Origin: Pseudotamlana agarivorans
GTDB taxonomy: Bacteria > Bacteroidota > Bacteroidia > Flavobacteriales > Flavobacteriaceae
Direction of reading: 5' to 3'
DNA: 64,000 nucleotides
NCBI RefSeq assembly: GCF_018860245.1
Contig: NZ_JAHKPD010000008.1
Coordinates: forward strand, 191,821-255,820
Part shown: piece by piece, positions 26,376 through 35,640 of the stretch
Position numbering within the stretch: the stretch's first letter is position 1
Layout: every line of letters starts with the position of its first letter
Made by a program: the position numbers and the translations under genes
The notes under the pieces: generated by a model
Told to the model about the DNA's origin: nothing
Database searches by the model: none
What the model saw: only the letters and a program-made list of their open reading frames with translations

Positions 26376-26807
26376 TTATTGATTCATATTTTTTATTTGA
26401 TCGATAAAAGTTTCTAAATCGACACCATTTTGAACCAAGGTTAAGGCCTTATCTACAATGTATTTCACGTTTACAGCATGAAAGCCAAGACCAACACCTA
26501 TTTTATGTAAAATACGGTGTTCGGGGTCGCCTTTAATTTGATCGACATGTACCATACGCGCCAAATCGTATAAACGCTCTAAACGTTTTTCGTAAGATGT
26601 TGGTGGGTTTATAGGGTGCGATTTATAGTCTTTTAAAATCGTAATATATTTTTCCTTGTGAATATTTAAATTGTGCGCTAAGCGGTCTAAAAAAGCTTGT
26701 TCTTCTGCTGTAATTATACCGTCGTCCATGGCTACACGAACTATAGAAGCAAAATGGTTCTCATTGCGCTGTTTGAAACCACTATCAAATAATTTTGAAA
26801 TTGACAT
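26376..26807 (-). CDS. TerB-family protein
   Basis: 143 aa, all-helical, with the TerB/DjlA N-domain pattern: VRVAMDDGIITAEEQAFLDRLAHNLNI and a second half ending FIDQIKNMNQ. The acidic DDGIITAEE resembles the metal-binding helix hairpin of TerB proteins. TerB-like domains are tied to tellurite resistance and membrane-linked stress complexes in some bacteria, but no other ter gene is present, so the role is open. Encoded alone, between tex and the histidine-kinase operon. Confidence 0.75.
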   Translation of the reverse strand: MSISKLFDSGFKQRNENHFASIVRVAMDDGIITAEEQAFLDRLAHNLNIHKEKYITILKDYKSHPINPPTSYEKRLERLYDLARMVHVDQIKGDPEHRILHKIGVGLGFHAVNVKYIVDKALTLVQNGVDLETFIDQIKNMNQ

Positions 26808-26897
26808 TTTTTATCAGTTTAGTTTAAAAACAAATATAATTAAAGTTCGCTGCTTTTTTTGTTAATAGAAAGTAAATTTATAACGCAATTAAATTTC

Positions 26898-28694
26898 TTA
26901 TTTCGGAATCGTGAAGAAAAAAGTAGTGCCTTGATTTATAGTAGATTCAAACCAAATTTGCCCACCAAGGGTCTCCACAATTTTTTTACAAAAAGCCAAT
27001 CCAATCCCTGTACCTTCATAGGTTTCTCTGGAATGAAGCCGCTGAAAAATTGCAAATATTTTATCCTTGTGCTTGTTTTTAATTCCAATGCCGTTATCGG
27101 TGATTTCAAACTGCCAAAATACCTGTGTTTGAAGTTCGGGAATCGTGGTTTTACATGAGATATTTATAATAGGATCAACGTCTGCTTTTTTAAATTTGAT
27201 GGCGTTGTTTATTAAATTTTGAAACAGTACAACCAGTTCTATTTGACTGGCTCTTAACGTTGGTAAATCTTGATATTGAATAGTGGCTTTATTGCGGTGG
27301 ATGGCGTTATCCAAATCACTAATAATATCAGCAACTAACGTGTTGCAGTTTATTTCCGATTTTTCCTTAGCTTTTCCAAGCCTAGAATAATTCAATAAGG
27401 CGTCAATAAGGTTCCTCATTCGATTACTTGACTTGCTTATAAAGTTCATGCTAATAATAGCATCTTCATCAAGTTTGTCTTTATAATCGTCCTGAAGCAA
27501 ATCTATTAGTCCAGAAATGGTTGTTAATGGTTCTTTAAGATCGTGACTTGTGATGTATGCAAACTCCTCGAGTTCTTTATTTTTTGAAGCAATTTCTAAT
27601 GACTTATTAAAAATATCGTTGTTTTTTTCCTGTAAATCTTTGTTTAGAAATTTAATCGAAGCATAATTTCTATAGAGTAAAATGGCTGCTATAAGGAATA
27701 GAATTAGTAGCGCAAGAAGCAAGTAATTAACTGTTTTTTGGGTGTTTAAATTGGTGTTTATATTGTTAATTTTTTCTGCTTTAGAATCTATTTCTTGTTT
27801 TTGGTTTTTTAAAATTTTCGCTTGTGAAGCAATGGTATTATTGGTAAGATCTATAAAGGCTTGTTTTTCTTTTAAAGAATCGATTTGTTTTAAAATACGA
27901 GCTTCTAACTCTTTTTCGATGGTTAATTTTTCAGAGTATTTCTTTTTTTGAAATTCCGATAAGGATAGTAATTCATTAATCTCAGATTTTTGGTTGTTTA
28001 AAACGTTCTTTTGCTTATTTATTTGAGAGTTAATGGTGTTTATCGTTTTCTTCTGGACGGTAATATCTTCATCCTTATGTTTAATGTCATCTTTGGCAAT
28101 TTCTAGAGCTTCTTGGGTTTCTTCTAGTTTTTCTTCGGTGTCTTGAAAGAGTTGTTTCCATTTTTCAATAGTAGAAATGGCATTTTGCTTTAAAGAGAGT
28201 AAAGGGGTTAGGTTGTTTTTTGCCAGGAGGTCTTCATTGATTTCATACTGAAAATCTTCACCAATATTTACAATGTTAACCATCGACGAATTAAAAGGAA
28301 AATCTTCTGTGATGAGTAAGGTATTGTTGCCTGAGATTTTATGAAGTATATAATCTATACCGAAGTTTTTATTAGAATTTACATAAACCACATCAACATC
28401 GGTGATATCCTTAATGCTCGCAAAGTTTATAATTCTAACGGATTTATTTTTAATTTGGCGTTTTTGAGCCAATCCTTTCAAATCAATACTGGTGCGGTCC
28501 TTTCCAAGAACACCAATAATGAAATCGGGGCTTGTGTTTGTATCGTTAAATTGAATTTGTTCAGATATATTGAAAATAAAAAGCGCGCGCTTAACCCGTT
28601 TTATTTGTACGTTTAAAGTGGATTGAGAAGTTGCTTGATGCACCCAAGAAAGGAAGAATAAAATAAAAAAATATTTTAATGTATGAATCCTCAT
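26898..28694 (-). CDS. histidine kinase with YfiR-like periplasmic domain and coiled coil
   Basis: 598 aa. Signal sequence (MRIHTLKYFFILFFLSWVHQATS), then a YfiR/DUF4154-like domain (residues about 28-165: FSINIS-type blocks FIIGVLGKDR, VRIINFASIKDITDVDVVYV, TLLITEDFPFNSSMVNIVNI), a coiled coil of about 130 residues, one TM helix near 320-340, then HisKA (ITSHDLKEPLTTISGLIDLLQ) and HATPase (NLINNAIKFK, DNGIGI, GTGIGLAFCKKIVE). The kinase half is of the phytochrome-like type. It lies 4 nt after a TonB-dependent receptor gene and completes an operon with a single-domain response regulator. Signal unknown. Confidence 0.9.
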   Translation of the reverse strand: MRIHTLKYFFILFFLSWVHQATSQSTLNVQIKRVKRALFIFNISEQIQFNDTNTSPDFIIGVLGKDRTSIDLKGLAQKRQIKNKSVRIINFASIKDITDVDVVYVNSNKNFGIDYILHKISGNNTLLITEDFPFNSSMVNIVNIGEDFQYEINEDLLAKNNLTPLLSLKQNAISTIEKWKQLFQDTEEKLEETQEALEIAKDDIKHKDEDITVQKKTINTINSQINKQKNVLNNQKSEINELLSLSEFQKKKYSEKLTIEKELEARILKQIDSLKEKQAFIDLTNNTIASQAKILKNQKQEIDSKAEKINNINTNLNTQKTVNYLLLALLILFLIAAILLYRNYASIKFLNKDLQEKNNDIFNKSLEIASKNKELEEFAYITSHDLKEPLTTISGLIDLLQDDYKDKLDEDAIISMNFISKSSNRMRNLIDALLNYSRLGKAKEKSEINCNTLVADIISDLDNAIHRNKATIQYQDLPTLRASQIELVVLFQNLINNAIKFKKADVDPIINISCKTTIPELQTQVFWQFEITDNGIGIKNKHKDKIFAIFQRLHSRETYEGTGIGLAFCKKIVETLGGQIWFESTINQGTTFFFTIPK

Positions 28695-28698
28695 TAAT

Positions 28699-31404
28699 TT
28701 ATAAACGTAATAAGAGTTTTAAAAAATAGTTAGCGCCATTCACTCCGAATTGTTGAACGCGGCGGCTGTAAGTGAAACTTCCCTCATTGGTGTTACTCGA
28801 ATGCGTGTGTTTATCTGGGTACACGTTAAAAATATTATTACAACCTACGGTGGCTTCTAAAAAATCTGCCACTCGGTAAGCGATATATAAATCGGTGACA
28901 AATTTCGGACTAAAAGTTTGATCTCTAGTCTCAATATTTCCTGTATACATATTGCTTTGCCAATTAATTGGGTCGCCATCGTCTGGGTGAAGGTAGTCTA
29001 CACTTCCAAAACAGGTGCCTACCAGATTAAATTTAAAACTTTTTATTTCATATTGAAAGTATGAGTTTATTTTAAAATTAGGCTGTGCCGATTCAATTCT
29101 AGAGCGTTCCTCTCGGTTAAACAAGGTCTCTAAATCCCCGTTTTCAACACTATTTTTATTTACATAGGTCACCTTGGTTTTCATCAGGTTGGCAGAAATA
29201 TTTCCGTTAAATAATCCACTTCCTAATTTATCTTGATATGAAAATGAGGTTTCAAAACCATAAGTTTTGGAATCGATAGCGTTTACAAAAAACTGGGCAG
29301 TAGTAACATTGTATGGTGCTAGTTTTGATAGGTATCCTGCACCAAAACCTCCAGATAAAATAATACGGTCTTTAATACTAATGTTGTAGTAGTCTGCGGT
29401 AAAGGTGAATTTGTTATTAAACTTAGAACTCCAACCTAAACTAAAATGTTTAGACAATTCTGGGGTTAATTGGTTAACCTTAAAGACATCGGTAATTAAT
29501 GAACTTTCATGATTAAATGTGCCCACTTGACTAATGTCTCCATCAAAATATTGCGTGCTTATTTTTTGAAAATAAACTTGGTGTAATGATGGTGCCCTGA
29601 AACCTGTTGAATAACTCGAACGGAAAGAGATATTTTTGTTTAGTAAATAACGTCCTGAAAGTTTCCAAACTGAATTTTCTCCAAAATCGTTATTAGATTC
29701 AAATCGATATGCTGCTTTTAATAAAAGGGGCTCAAAAGGTTTTAATTCTAAATCGGCATAGACCGAGGCATTAGATCTTATACGAATCAACTCGTCGGAA
29801 GGTTGAATGCCAGGAAAAACTTGAGCGCCAATGAGTCTTGGTCTTTCAATGTCGTTTTCATCAAAAAACGTATCGCCACCATCAATATAAGAATCCTCTT
29901 CACCGCTAATAATTTCATAACCTTCTACTCGAATTTCACCTCCAAACGCTACACTTAAGCCTTTTAGGTAATCGAACTCTTTATCGATATCTATGTTCGT
30001 AGTATTGAGTTTGTAGAAATACCCTCCCGATTTAAAAACTTTAGGGGAGCGCACCCCTAAGGAGGCATTGTTTGAATGGCTTACTGTAAAATCAATATTA
30101 TTGTTTCCTATTGAATGACTAAAATCCAAATTCCACGCATTTTTTTCACCTTTAAGACCTATAGTAAGCGCATTATCTTGAATGTTCGTGATAATTCTTG
30201 GAGAAAATCCATCAGGAAAAAGTTCTTCGATCACTCGATCCGGTTCGTTTGGAAATCGATAAAACCCTCCCGAGGTTCCTTCTCTGGAGTTTCGACCACC
30301 AAAGAAATAAAGGTTTGCTTTTTTGAAAATAGAAAGTTCACCATTGAAAGAAACTGCCGAATTTCGTACTGCAGCACTTCCTATTTCCATGACCTGCCTA
30401 TCGTTATAGCCTGTTTTTCCGAAGAAATTATTTTGTTCTATTAATTGTTCGTCTATAGCATCATCAGAATCGTAAACATTTCCTGTGTAGTTACCTGCTC
30501 TATTTGTGGCTTTGCGATCTCTAAATTCACCTGTGATATTGATATAGCCAGTATTGCCAATTTTGAATCCGAAATTAGCACCAAAATAGCTCGTTACACC
30601 GTCTCCTTCAACATTAGATTTTATTCTAGAATCGATATTAATAATGTCTGTTTGTTTTTTAAGCACAATATTAATTACGCCCGCAATAGCATCAGAACCA
30701 TATTGTGAGGTTGCACCATCTCTTAAAATTTCTATATGATCGATGGACGATACCGGAATGGCATTAAAATCGGTACCTACAGTCCCTCGTCCAATTGTTC
30801 CATTAACATTTAACATGGAACTGGTGTGGCGCCGTTTTCCGTTAATTAAAACCAAAACCTGATCAGGACCTAAGCCTCGTAATGTAGCAGGATCGATGTG
30901 ATCTGTACCATCTGAAATGGTTTGGTTTGTAGAATGAAAAGACGGAGATAAATAGTGTAGTATTTCTGTTAATTCGAAATGGGAAGAGCCGCTAATTTCT
31001 TCAGGTGTTATGATTTCTATGGGTACTGTGGTTTCTAAAGCCGATTGTGGCCTGGAACGTGTTCCTAAAGAAACAGGTTCATCGGCCGAAAATCCCGTTT
31101 CTAGAATAAAATTTGTAACCAGGGCATCCCCTACATTGACTTCAATTGCGACACTTTTAGATTGGTACATGATAAAGGATGCAGTAACCACATAATGGCC
31201 TTCTTCTAGATTTAAAGTGTAATTGCCTTGAATATTAGTGGTAGTTTGTATGGTTGTGCCTTCAATGGTTATAAGTGCTCCAGGAAGTTTGCCAAATTCA
31301 TCGGATACATTTCCAGATAAAGTAGCTCGGTCTTGAGCACTTAAAATTTGCCCCGATAGTAAACTTAGTAAGGTTATTAAGTATAGACAAATTTTTATGC
31401 GCAT
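28699..31404 (-). CDS. TonB-dependent receptor with carboxypeptidase-like N-domain
   Basis: 901 aa. Signal peptide ending LSAQ, CarboxypepD_reg-like domain (about 28-100: ATLSGNVSDEFGKLPGALITIEGT), a plug domain (about 115-235: FNAIPVSSIDHIEILRDGATSQYGSDAIAGVINIVLKK) and a large beta-barrel ending in a terminal aromatic/Leu (YFLKLLLRL). It moves a substrate across the outer membrane with energy from TonB. No SusD-like partner is present, so a glycan utilisation locus is unlikely. It sits between a response regulator and a histidine kinase, which suggests a sensory or regulated receptor. Confidence 0.93.
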   Translation of the reverse strand: MRIKICLYLITLLSLLSGQILSAQDRATLSGNVSDEFGKLPGALITIEGTTIQTTTNIQGNYTLNLEEGHYVVTASFIMYQSKSVAIEVNVGDALVTNFILETGFSADEPVSLGTRSRPQSALETTVPIEIITPEEISGSSHFELTEILHYLSPSFHSTNQTISDGTDHIDPATLRGLGPDQVLVLINGKRRHTSSMLNVNGTIGRGTVGTDFNAIPVSSIDHIEILRDGATSQYGSDAIAGVINIVLKKQTDIINIDSRIKSNVEGDGVTSYFGANFGFKIGNTGYINITGEFRDRKATNRAGNYTGNVYDSDDAIDEQLIEQNNFFGKTGYNDRQVMEIGSAAVRNSAVSFNGELSIFKKANLYFFGGRNSREGTSGGFYRFPNEPDRVIEELFPDGFSPRIITNIQDNALTIGLKGEKNAWNLDFSHSIGNNNIDFTVSHSNNASLGVRSPKVFKSGGYFYKLNTTNIDIDKEFDYLKGLSVAFGGEIRVEGYEIISGEEDSYIDGGDTFFDENDIERPRLIGAQVFPGIQPSDELIRIRSNASVYADLELKPFEPLLLKAAYRFESNNDFGENSVWKLSGRYLLNKNISFRSSYSTGFRAPSLHQVYFQKISTQYFDGDISQVGTFNHESSLITDVFKVNQLTPELSKHFSLGWSSKFNNKFTFTADYYNISIKDRIILSGGFGAGYLSKLAPYNVTTAQFFVNAIDSKTYGFETSFSYQDKLGSGLFNGNISANLMKTKVTYVNKNSVENGDLETLFNREERSRIESAQPNFKINSYFQYEIKSFKFNLVGTCFGSVDYLHPDDGDPINWQSNMYTGNIETRDQTFSPKFVTDLYIAYRVADFLEATVGCNNIFNVYPDKHTHSSNTNEGSFTYSRRVQQFGVNGANYFLKLLLRL

Positions 31405-31477
31405 GCGGTAGTTTAGTTTGTCCTGTAGAACAACATAAAAATCTTCAAGAGGTAATAACTAGGGTAGTGAATCTTTT

Positions 31478-31894
31478 TTATGAGGTTTTACAGGGTATTA
31501 AATCTTCAATAATGTTATCTAATATGGCGAGGGAAAGTGGTTTGTTAATGTAATCTGTTATTTCATTTAGGGTTTGCGATCGTTCTTTATCCTTTGGATT
31601 AGAGGAGGTTGTTAACATGATAATTTTAATGTCATCTGTAAATTTGGTATCCAATTCTTTATAAGCTTCAATAAACTCCCAACCATTCATCGCGGGCATA
31701 TTAATGTCTAGAAAAATTACGTCGGGCTTTAATGCTTTTCCAGCAATGGCTTCTTCTAAATATTCTAAAGCTGATTTGGCACTATTTAACGAGATGATTT
31801 CGCCAAATTTATTGTGCTTTTTTACAATCTTTTCATTGTAAAAACTTGTGAATTTATCGTCGTCTATTAGTAATGTTGATGTTACAGATTTCAT
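31478..31894 (-). CDS. single-domain response regulator
   Basis: 138 aa, receiver domain only: acidic pair Asp11-Asp12 in LLIDDDKF, phospho-acceptor Asp63 in VIFLDINMPAMNGWEF, a Thr in IMLTTSS, and the Lys in DYINKPLSL. No output domain. It resembles the CheY/Rcp1-like regulators often paired with phytochrome-like kinases, matching the kinase two genes downstream in the same direction. It precedes the TonB receptor by 73 nt. Phosphorelay to another protein is likely. Confidence 0.92.
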   Translation of the reverse strand: MKSVTSTLLIDDDKFTSFYNEKIVKKHNKFGEIISLNSAKSALEYLEEAIAGKALKPDVIFLDINMPAMNGWEFIEAYKELDTKFTDDIKIIMLTTSSNPKDKERSQTLNEITDYINKPLSLAILDNIIEDLIPCKTS

Positions 31895-32103
31895 TAGAGG
31901 GATTAATTGTTATACAAGGATAATACCTTTTTTTTAAACTTTTAACATAATGTTGGGAAGGGTAAGCATTTTTTTTGATTTAATCGACCAAATTGATTAA
32001 AAAAGCTATTAAGGTTAAATTTTTACTCGATAAAAAGCATAAAATTTATATTAAATAATTAATAACTTAGGTTTTCTAAATTTCAGAATAACAATATGCT
32101 ACT

Positions 32104-32111
32104 TATATTTG
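32104..32111 (+). promoter_or_regulatory. candidate -7 element of the mfd promoter
   Basis: TATATTTG fits TAnnTTTG, and TTTC at 32081-32084 sits 19 nt upstream as a weak -33 element. About 60 nt before the GTG of mfd. The 280-bp gap 31895-32174 holds nothing else I can identify. Confidence 0.45.
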
Positions 32112-32174
32112 CAGTACCAATTTTAATCGTTTTATAAGATATTATTGGTATAATTCAAAATGAAAATATTTTAA

Positions 32175-35100
32175 GTGAGTAAATCTACCCTCTCTAAATC
32201 TTATGCCCAGGCTTTGCAAACTCAAAATCTGCAAAATGCTATTGCCCAATCTATAAGTAAGACACATTTAAAAGGCCTTGTTGGTTCTGCTTTATCTTTT
32301 GTTATATCAAGTGTTTTTAAGGATGCTAAAAAGCCTTTTTTATTAATATTCAATGATAAGGAAGAAGCCGCACATTATTTAAACGACCTGGAGCAACTTT
32401 GTGGAGACAAAGACGTGTTATTTTATCCAGGAAGCTACAGAAGACCCTACGATATTGAAGAAACCGATAATGCCAATGTGCTTTTACGAGCAGAGGTGCT
32501 AAATCGTATAAACTCACAAAAAAAACCTGCCATCATTGTCACCTATCCCGATGCGCTTTTTGAGCAGGTAGTGACACGCAAGGAACTGGAACGAAACACC
32601 TTAAAAGTTGGAGTTAATGATAATTTATCAATCGATTTTGTTAATGAGGTTTTGTTCGAGTATAAGTTTAAACGTGTCGATTTTGTAACCGAACCTGGGG
32701 AGTTTTCGGTACGAGGTGGTATTGTGGATGTCTTTTCATTTTCCCATGATGAACCCTACCGTATCGAATTTTTTGGCGATGAGGTTGATAGTATCAGAAC
32801 TTTCGATGTAGAAACTCAACTTTCCATAGAGCAGATTAAAAAAATTAATATTATTCCGAATGTCGCGAATAAGTTAATGCAAGAAAGCAGACAAAGTTTC
32901 TTGAAATATATGGCTCAAAAAACCGTGGTAGGTATAAAAAATGCCGATTTATTATTTTCTAGGATAGATGATTTTTATGGAAAAGCTGAAGAGGCCTTCA
33001 AGACCCTTTCCGAAGATATAAAACACGCCAAACCAGAAGCCTTATTTTGCGACTCGAAATTACTAAAACGTCAACTTTTAGATTTTTCTATTATTGAATT
33101 TGGTAATTCCTTTGTCATGTCAAGCAATTCGAAGCCGTATACGACCATCGATTTTGAAACGACGCCTCAACCATCTTTTAATAAACAATTCAATTTGTTG
33201 ATTGAAGATTTAAATAGCAAACATGATAAAGGTTACACCAATTATATTGCTTGTGTAAGCGAACAACAAGCCAGACGTTTTCATGATATTTTTGATGACG
33301 CTGAAGAGGAAGTAGCCTATCAAACTACTGTATTGTCCTTGCACCAAGGGTTTATTGATCATGATAACAAAATAGTTTGTTATACCGATCATCAAATTTT
33401 TGAACGTTATCATAAATTTCAGCTTAAAAACGGCTATGCTAAAAAGCAGGCGATTACTTTAAAAGAGCTCACTAATCTTGATATTGGTGATTATGTCACG
33501 CATATCGATCATGGTATTGGGCGTTTTGGCGGACTTCAAAAAATAGATGTTGAAGGCAAAAAACAGGAAGCGATTAAGTTGGTTTATGGCGAGCGCGATG
33601 TACTATATTTAAGCATTCATTCTTTACATAAAATCACAAAATTTAACGGAAAAGATGGTAAAGCGCCTAAGATTTATAAATTAGGAAGTACCGCTTGGAA
33701 GACCTTAAAACAGAAAACTAAAGCCCGTGTAAAACATGTTGCTTTTAACTTAATAAAACTTTACGCCAAACGTAAAACCGAAAAAGGCTATCAATATAAA
33801 CCTGATAGTTCCATGCAGCACGAGCTGGAAGCTTCTTTTATTTATGAGGATACGCCAGACCAAAGTACAGCAACGGCCGATATTAAATTGGACATGGAAA
33901 GCGAACGTCCTATGGATCGCTTAGTTTGTGGCGATGTGGGGTTTGGTAAAACCGAAGTGGCCATTCGTGCAGCCTTTAAAGCGGTAGATAATGGCAAACA
34001 AGTGGCTGTGCTAGTGCCAACAACCATTTTGGCTTATCAACATTCACGAACGTTTAAACAACGTTTACGGGATTTTCCTGTTACAGTCGATTATGTGAAC
34101 CGATTTAGAACGGCTAAAGAAAAGCGTGAAACCCTTGAAAACCTTGAGAAAGGAAAAGTCGATATCATTATTGGAACCCATCAATTGGTAAACAAAAATG
34201 TAAAGTTTAAAGATTTAGGATTGCTTATTGTTGATGAAGAGCAGAAGTTTGGCGTTGCTGTAAAAGAGAAATTAAAAACCCTAAAAGATAACGTTGATGT
34301 GTTAACACTAACGGCAACTCCTATACCTAGAACGCTTCAGTTTAGTCTTATGGCCGCACGAGATTTGTCGGTTATAACCACACCACCACCAAATAGATAC
34401 CCCATAGAAAGTCACGTAATTCGTTTTGCCGAAGAAACCATTAGAGATGCCGTGAGTTATGAAATAGAGCGTGGCGGACAAATATTCTTCATTCATAATC
34501 GTATTGAAAATATTAAAGAAGTCGCTGGTATGATTCAGCGTTTGGTGCCCGATGCGAAAATTGCTGTGGGTCATGGCCAAATGGATGGTAAAAAATTAGA
34601 GTCACTCATGTTAGCCTTTATGGATGGTGCTTTCGATGTTTTGGTAAGTACTACTATTATTGAAAGTGGATTGGATGTGCCTAATGCCAATACCATTTTT
34701 ATAAACAATGCCAATAATTTTGGGCTAAGTGATTTACACCAAATGCGTGGTCGTGTAGGGCGTAGTAATAAAAAAGCCTTTTGTTATTTTATAACTCCAG
34801 AATATTCGGCAATGACCGATGACGCTCGTAAACGTATCACAGCCTTAGAGCAATTTACAGAATTGGGTAGCGGCTTTAATATTGCTATGAAGGATCTTGA
34901 AATTCGTGGTGCTGGTGATTTGTTGGGTGGCGAGCAAAGTGGGTTTATGAATGATATTGGTTTCGATACCTATCAGAAAATTCTAAATGAAGCCATCGAA
35001 GAACTTAAAGAAAATGAATTTAAGGATTTATATGATGAGCCGGAAGCAGATAAAATTTATGTAAAAGATGTCACGATCGATACCGATTTTTCGCTACTTT

Positions 35101-35525
35101 TTCCAGATGATTATGTGAATAATATTGCTGAAAGATTAAATTTATACACGCAGCTAAATAATTTAAAATCAGAGGATGAATTGCATATCTTTGAGAAGGA
35201 TTTAATTGATCGATTTGGTGAGTTACCAACGCAGGTTGTCGATCTATTAAACAGTGTTAAAATAAAATGGTTGGCGACTAAAATTGGCTTTGAAAAAGTC
35301 ATTATGAAACAAGGGAAGCTAATCGGTTATTTTATCAACGATCAACAAAGTCGATTTTATCAGAGTTCGAGTTTTACTAAAGTTCTCATGTTCGTGCAAA
35401 CACATCCGAATGCTTGTAAAATGAAGGAAAAACAAACCCGAAATGGTTTGAGATTAATGATAACTTTCGATAAAATTAAAACGGTAAAACAGGCCTTAGA
35501 AGCATTAAAACCTATTATGCATTAA
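32175..35525 (+). CDS. mfd: transcription-repair coupling factor Mfd
   Basis: 1116 aa, GTG start (MSKSTLSKSYAQALQ). Domain order of Mfd: UvrB-like N-part (VTYPDALFEQVV, FKRVDFVTEPGEFSVRGGIVDVF), RNA-polymerase-interacting domain (DIGDYVTHIDHGIGRFGGL), SF2 translocase with Walker A GDVGFGKTEVAIRAA, DEEQ box (LLIVDEEQKFGV), motif III TATPIPRTLQFSL, motif VI QMRGRVGRS, and the C-terminal TRCF domain. It removes stalled RNA polymerase and recruits UvrA to transcribed-strand lesions. Length and motifs are complete. Confidence 0.98.
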   Translation: MSKSTLSKSYAQALQTQNLQNAIAQSISKTHLKGLVGSALSFVISSVFKDAKKPFLLIFNDKEEAAHYLNDLEQLCGDKDVLFYPGSYRRPYDIEETDNANVLLRAEVLNRINSQKKPAIIVTYPDALFEQVVTRKELERNTLKVGVNDNLSIDFVNEVLFEYKFKRVDFVTEPGEFSVRGGIVDVFSFSHDEPYRIEFFGDEVDSIRTFDVETQLSIEQIKKINIIPNVANKLMQESRQSFLKYMAQKTVVGIKNADLLFSRIDDFYGKAEEAFKTLSEDIKHAKPEALFCDSKLLKRQLLDFSIIEFGNSFVMSSNSKPYTTIDFETTPQPSFNKQFNLLIEDLNSKHDKGYTNYIACVSEQQARRFHDIFDDAEEEVAYQTTVLSLHQGFIDHDNKIVCYTDHQIFERYHKFQLKNGYAKKQAITLKELTNLDIGDYVTHIDHGIGRFGGLQKIDVEGKKQEAIKLVYGERDVLYLSIHSLHKITKFNGKDGKAPKIYKLGSTAWKTLKQKTKARVKHVAFNLIKLYAKRKTEKGYQYKPDSSMQHELEASFIYEDTPDQSTATADIKLDMESERPMDRLVCGDVGFGKTEVAIRAAFKAVDNGKQVAVLVPTTILAYQHSRTFKQRLRDFPVTVDYVNRFRTAKEKRETLENLEKGKVDIIIGTHQLVNKNVKFKDLGLLIVDEEQKFGVAVKEKLKTLKDNVDVLTLTATPIPRTLQFSLMAARDLSVITTPPPNRYPIESHVIRFAEETIRDAVSYEIERGGQIFFIHNRIENIKEVAGMIQRLVPDAKIAVGHGQMDGKKLESLMLAFMDGAFDVLVSTTIIESGLDVPNANTIFINNANNFGLSDLHQMRGRVGRSNKKAFCYFITPEYSAMTDDARKRITALEQFTELGSGFNIAMKDLEIRGAGDLLGGEQSGFMNDIGFDTYQKILNEAIEELKENEFKDLYDEPEADKIYVKDVTIDTDFSLLFPDDYVNNIAERLNLYTQLNNLKSEDELHIFEKDLIDRFGELPTQVVDLLNSVKIKWLATKIGFEKVIMKQGKLIGYFINDQQSRFYQSSSFTKVLMFVQTHPNACKMKEKQTRNGLRLMITFDKIKTVKQALEALKPIMH

Positions 35526-35640
35526 TAGATTTATTGTGTTAGTCGTCCGTTTGCTGGTTTAAAGACGTAAATGAATTGTTGAAGATCAAAAAATATTACT
35601 CCCATAAAAAAGGAGAAACCAAAATAAAAAGACTATCACT

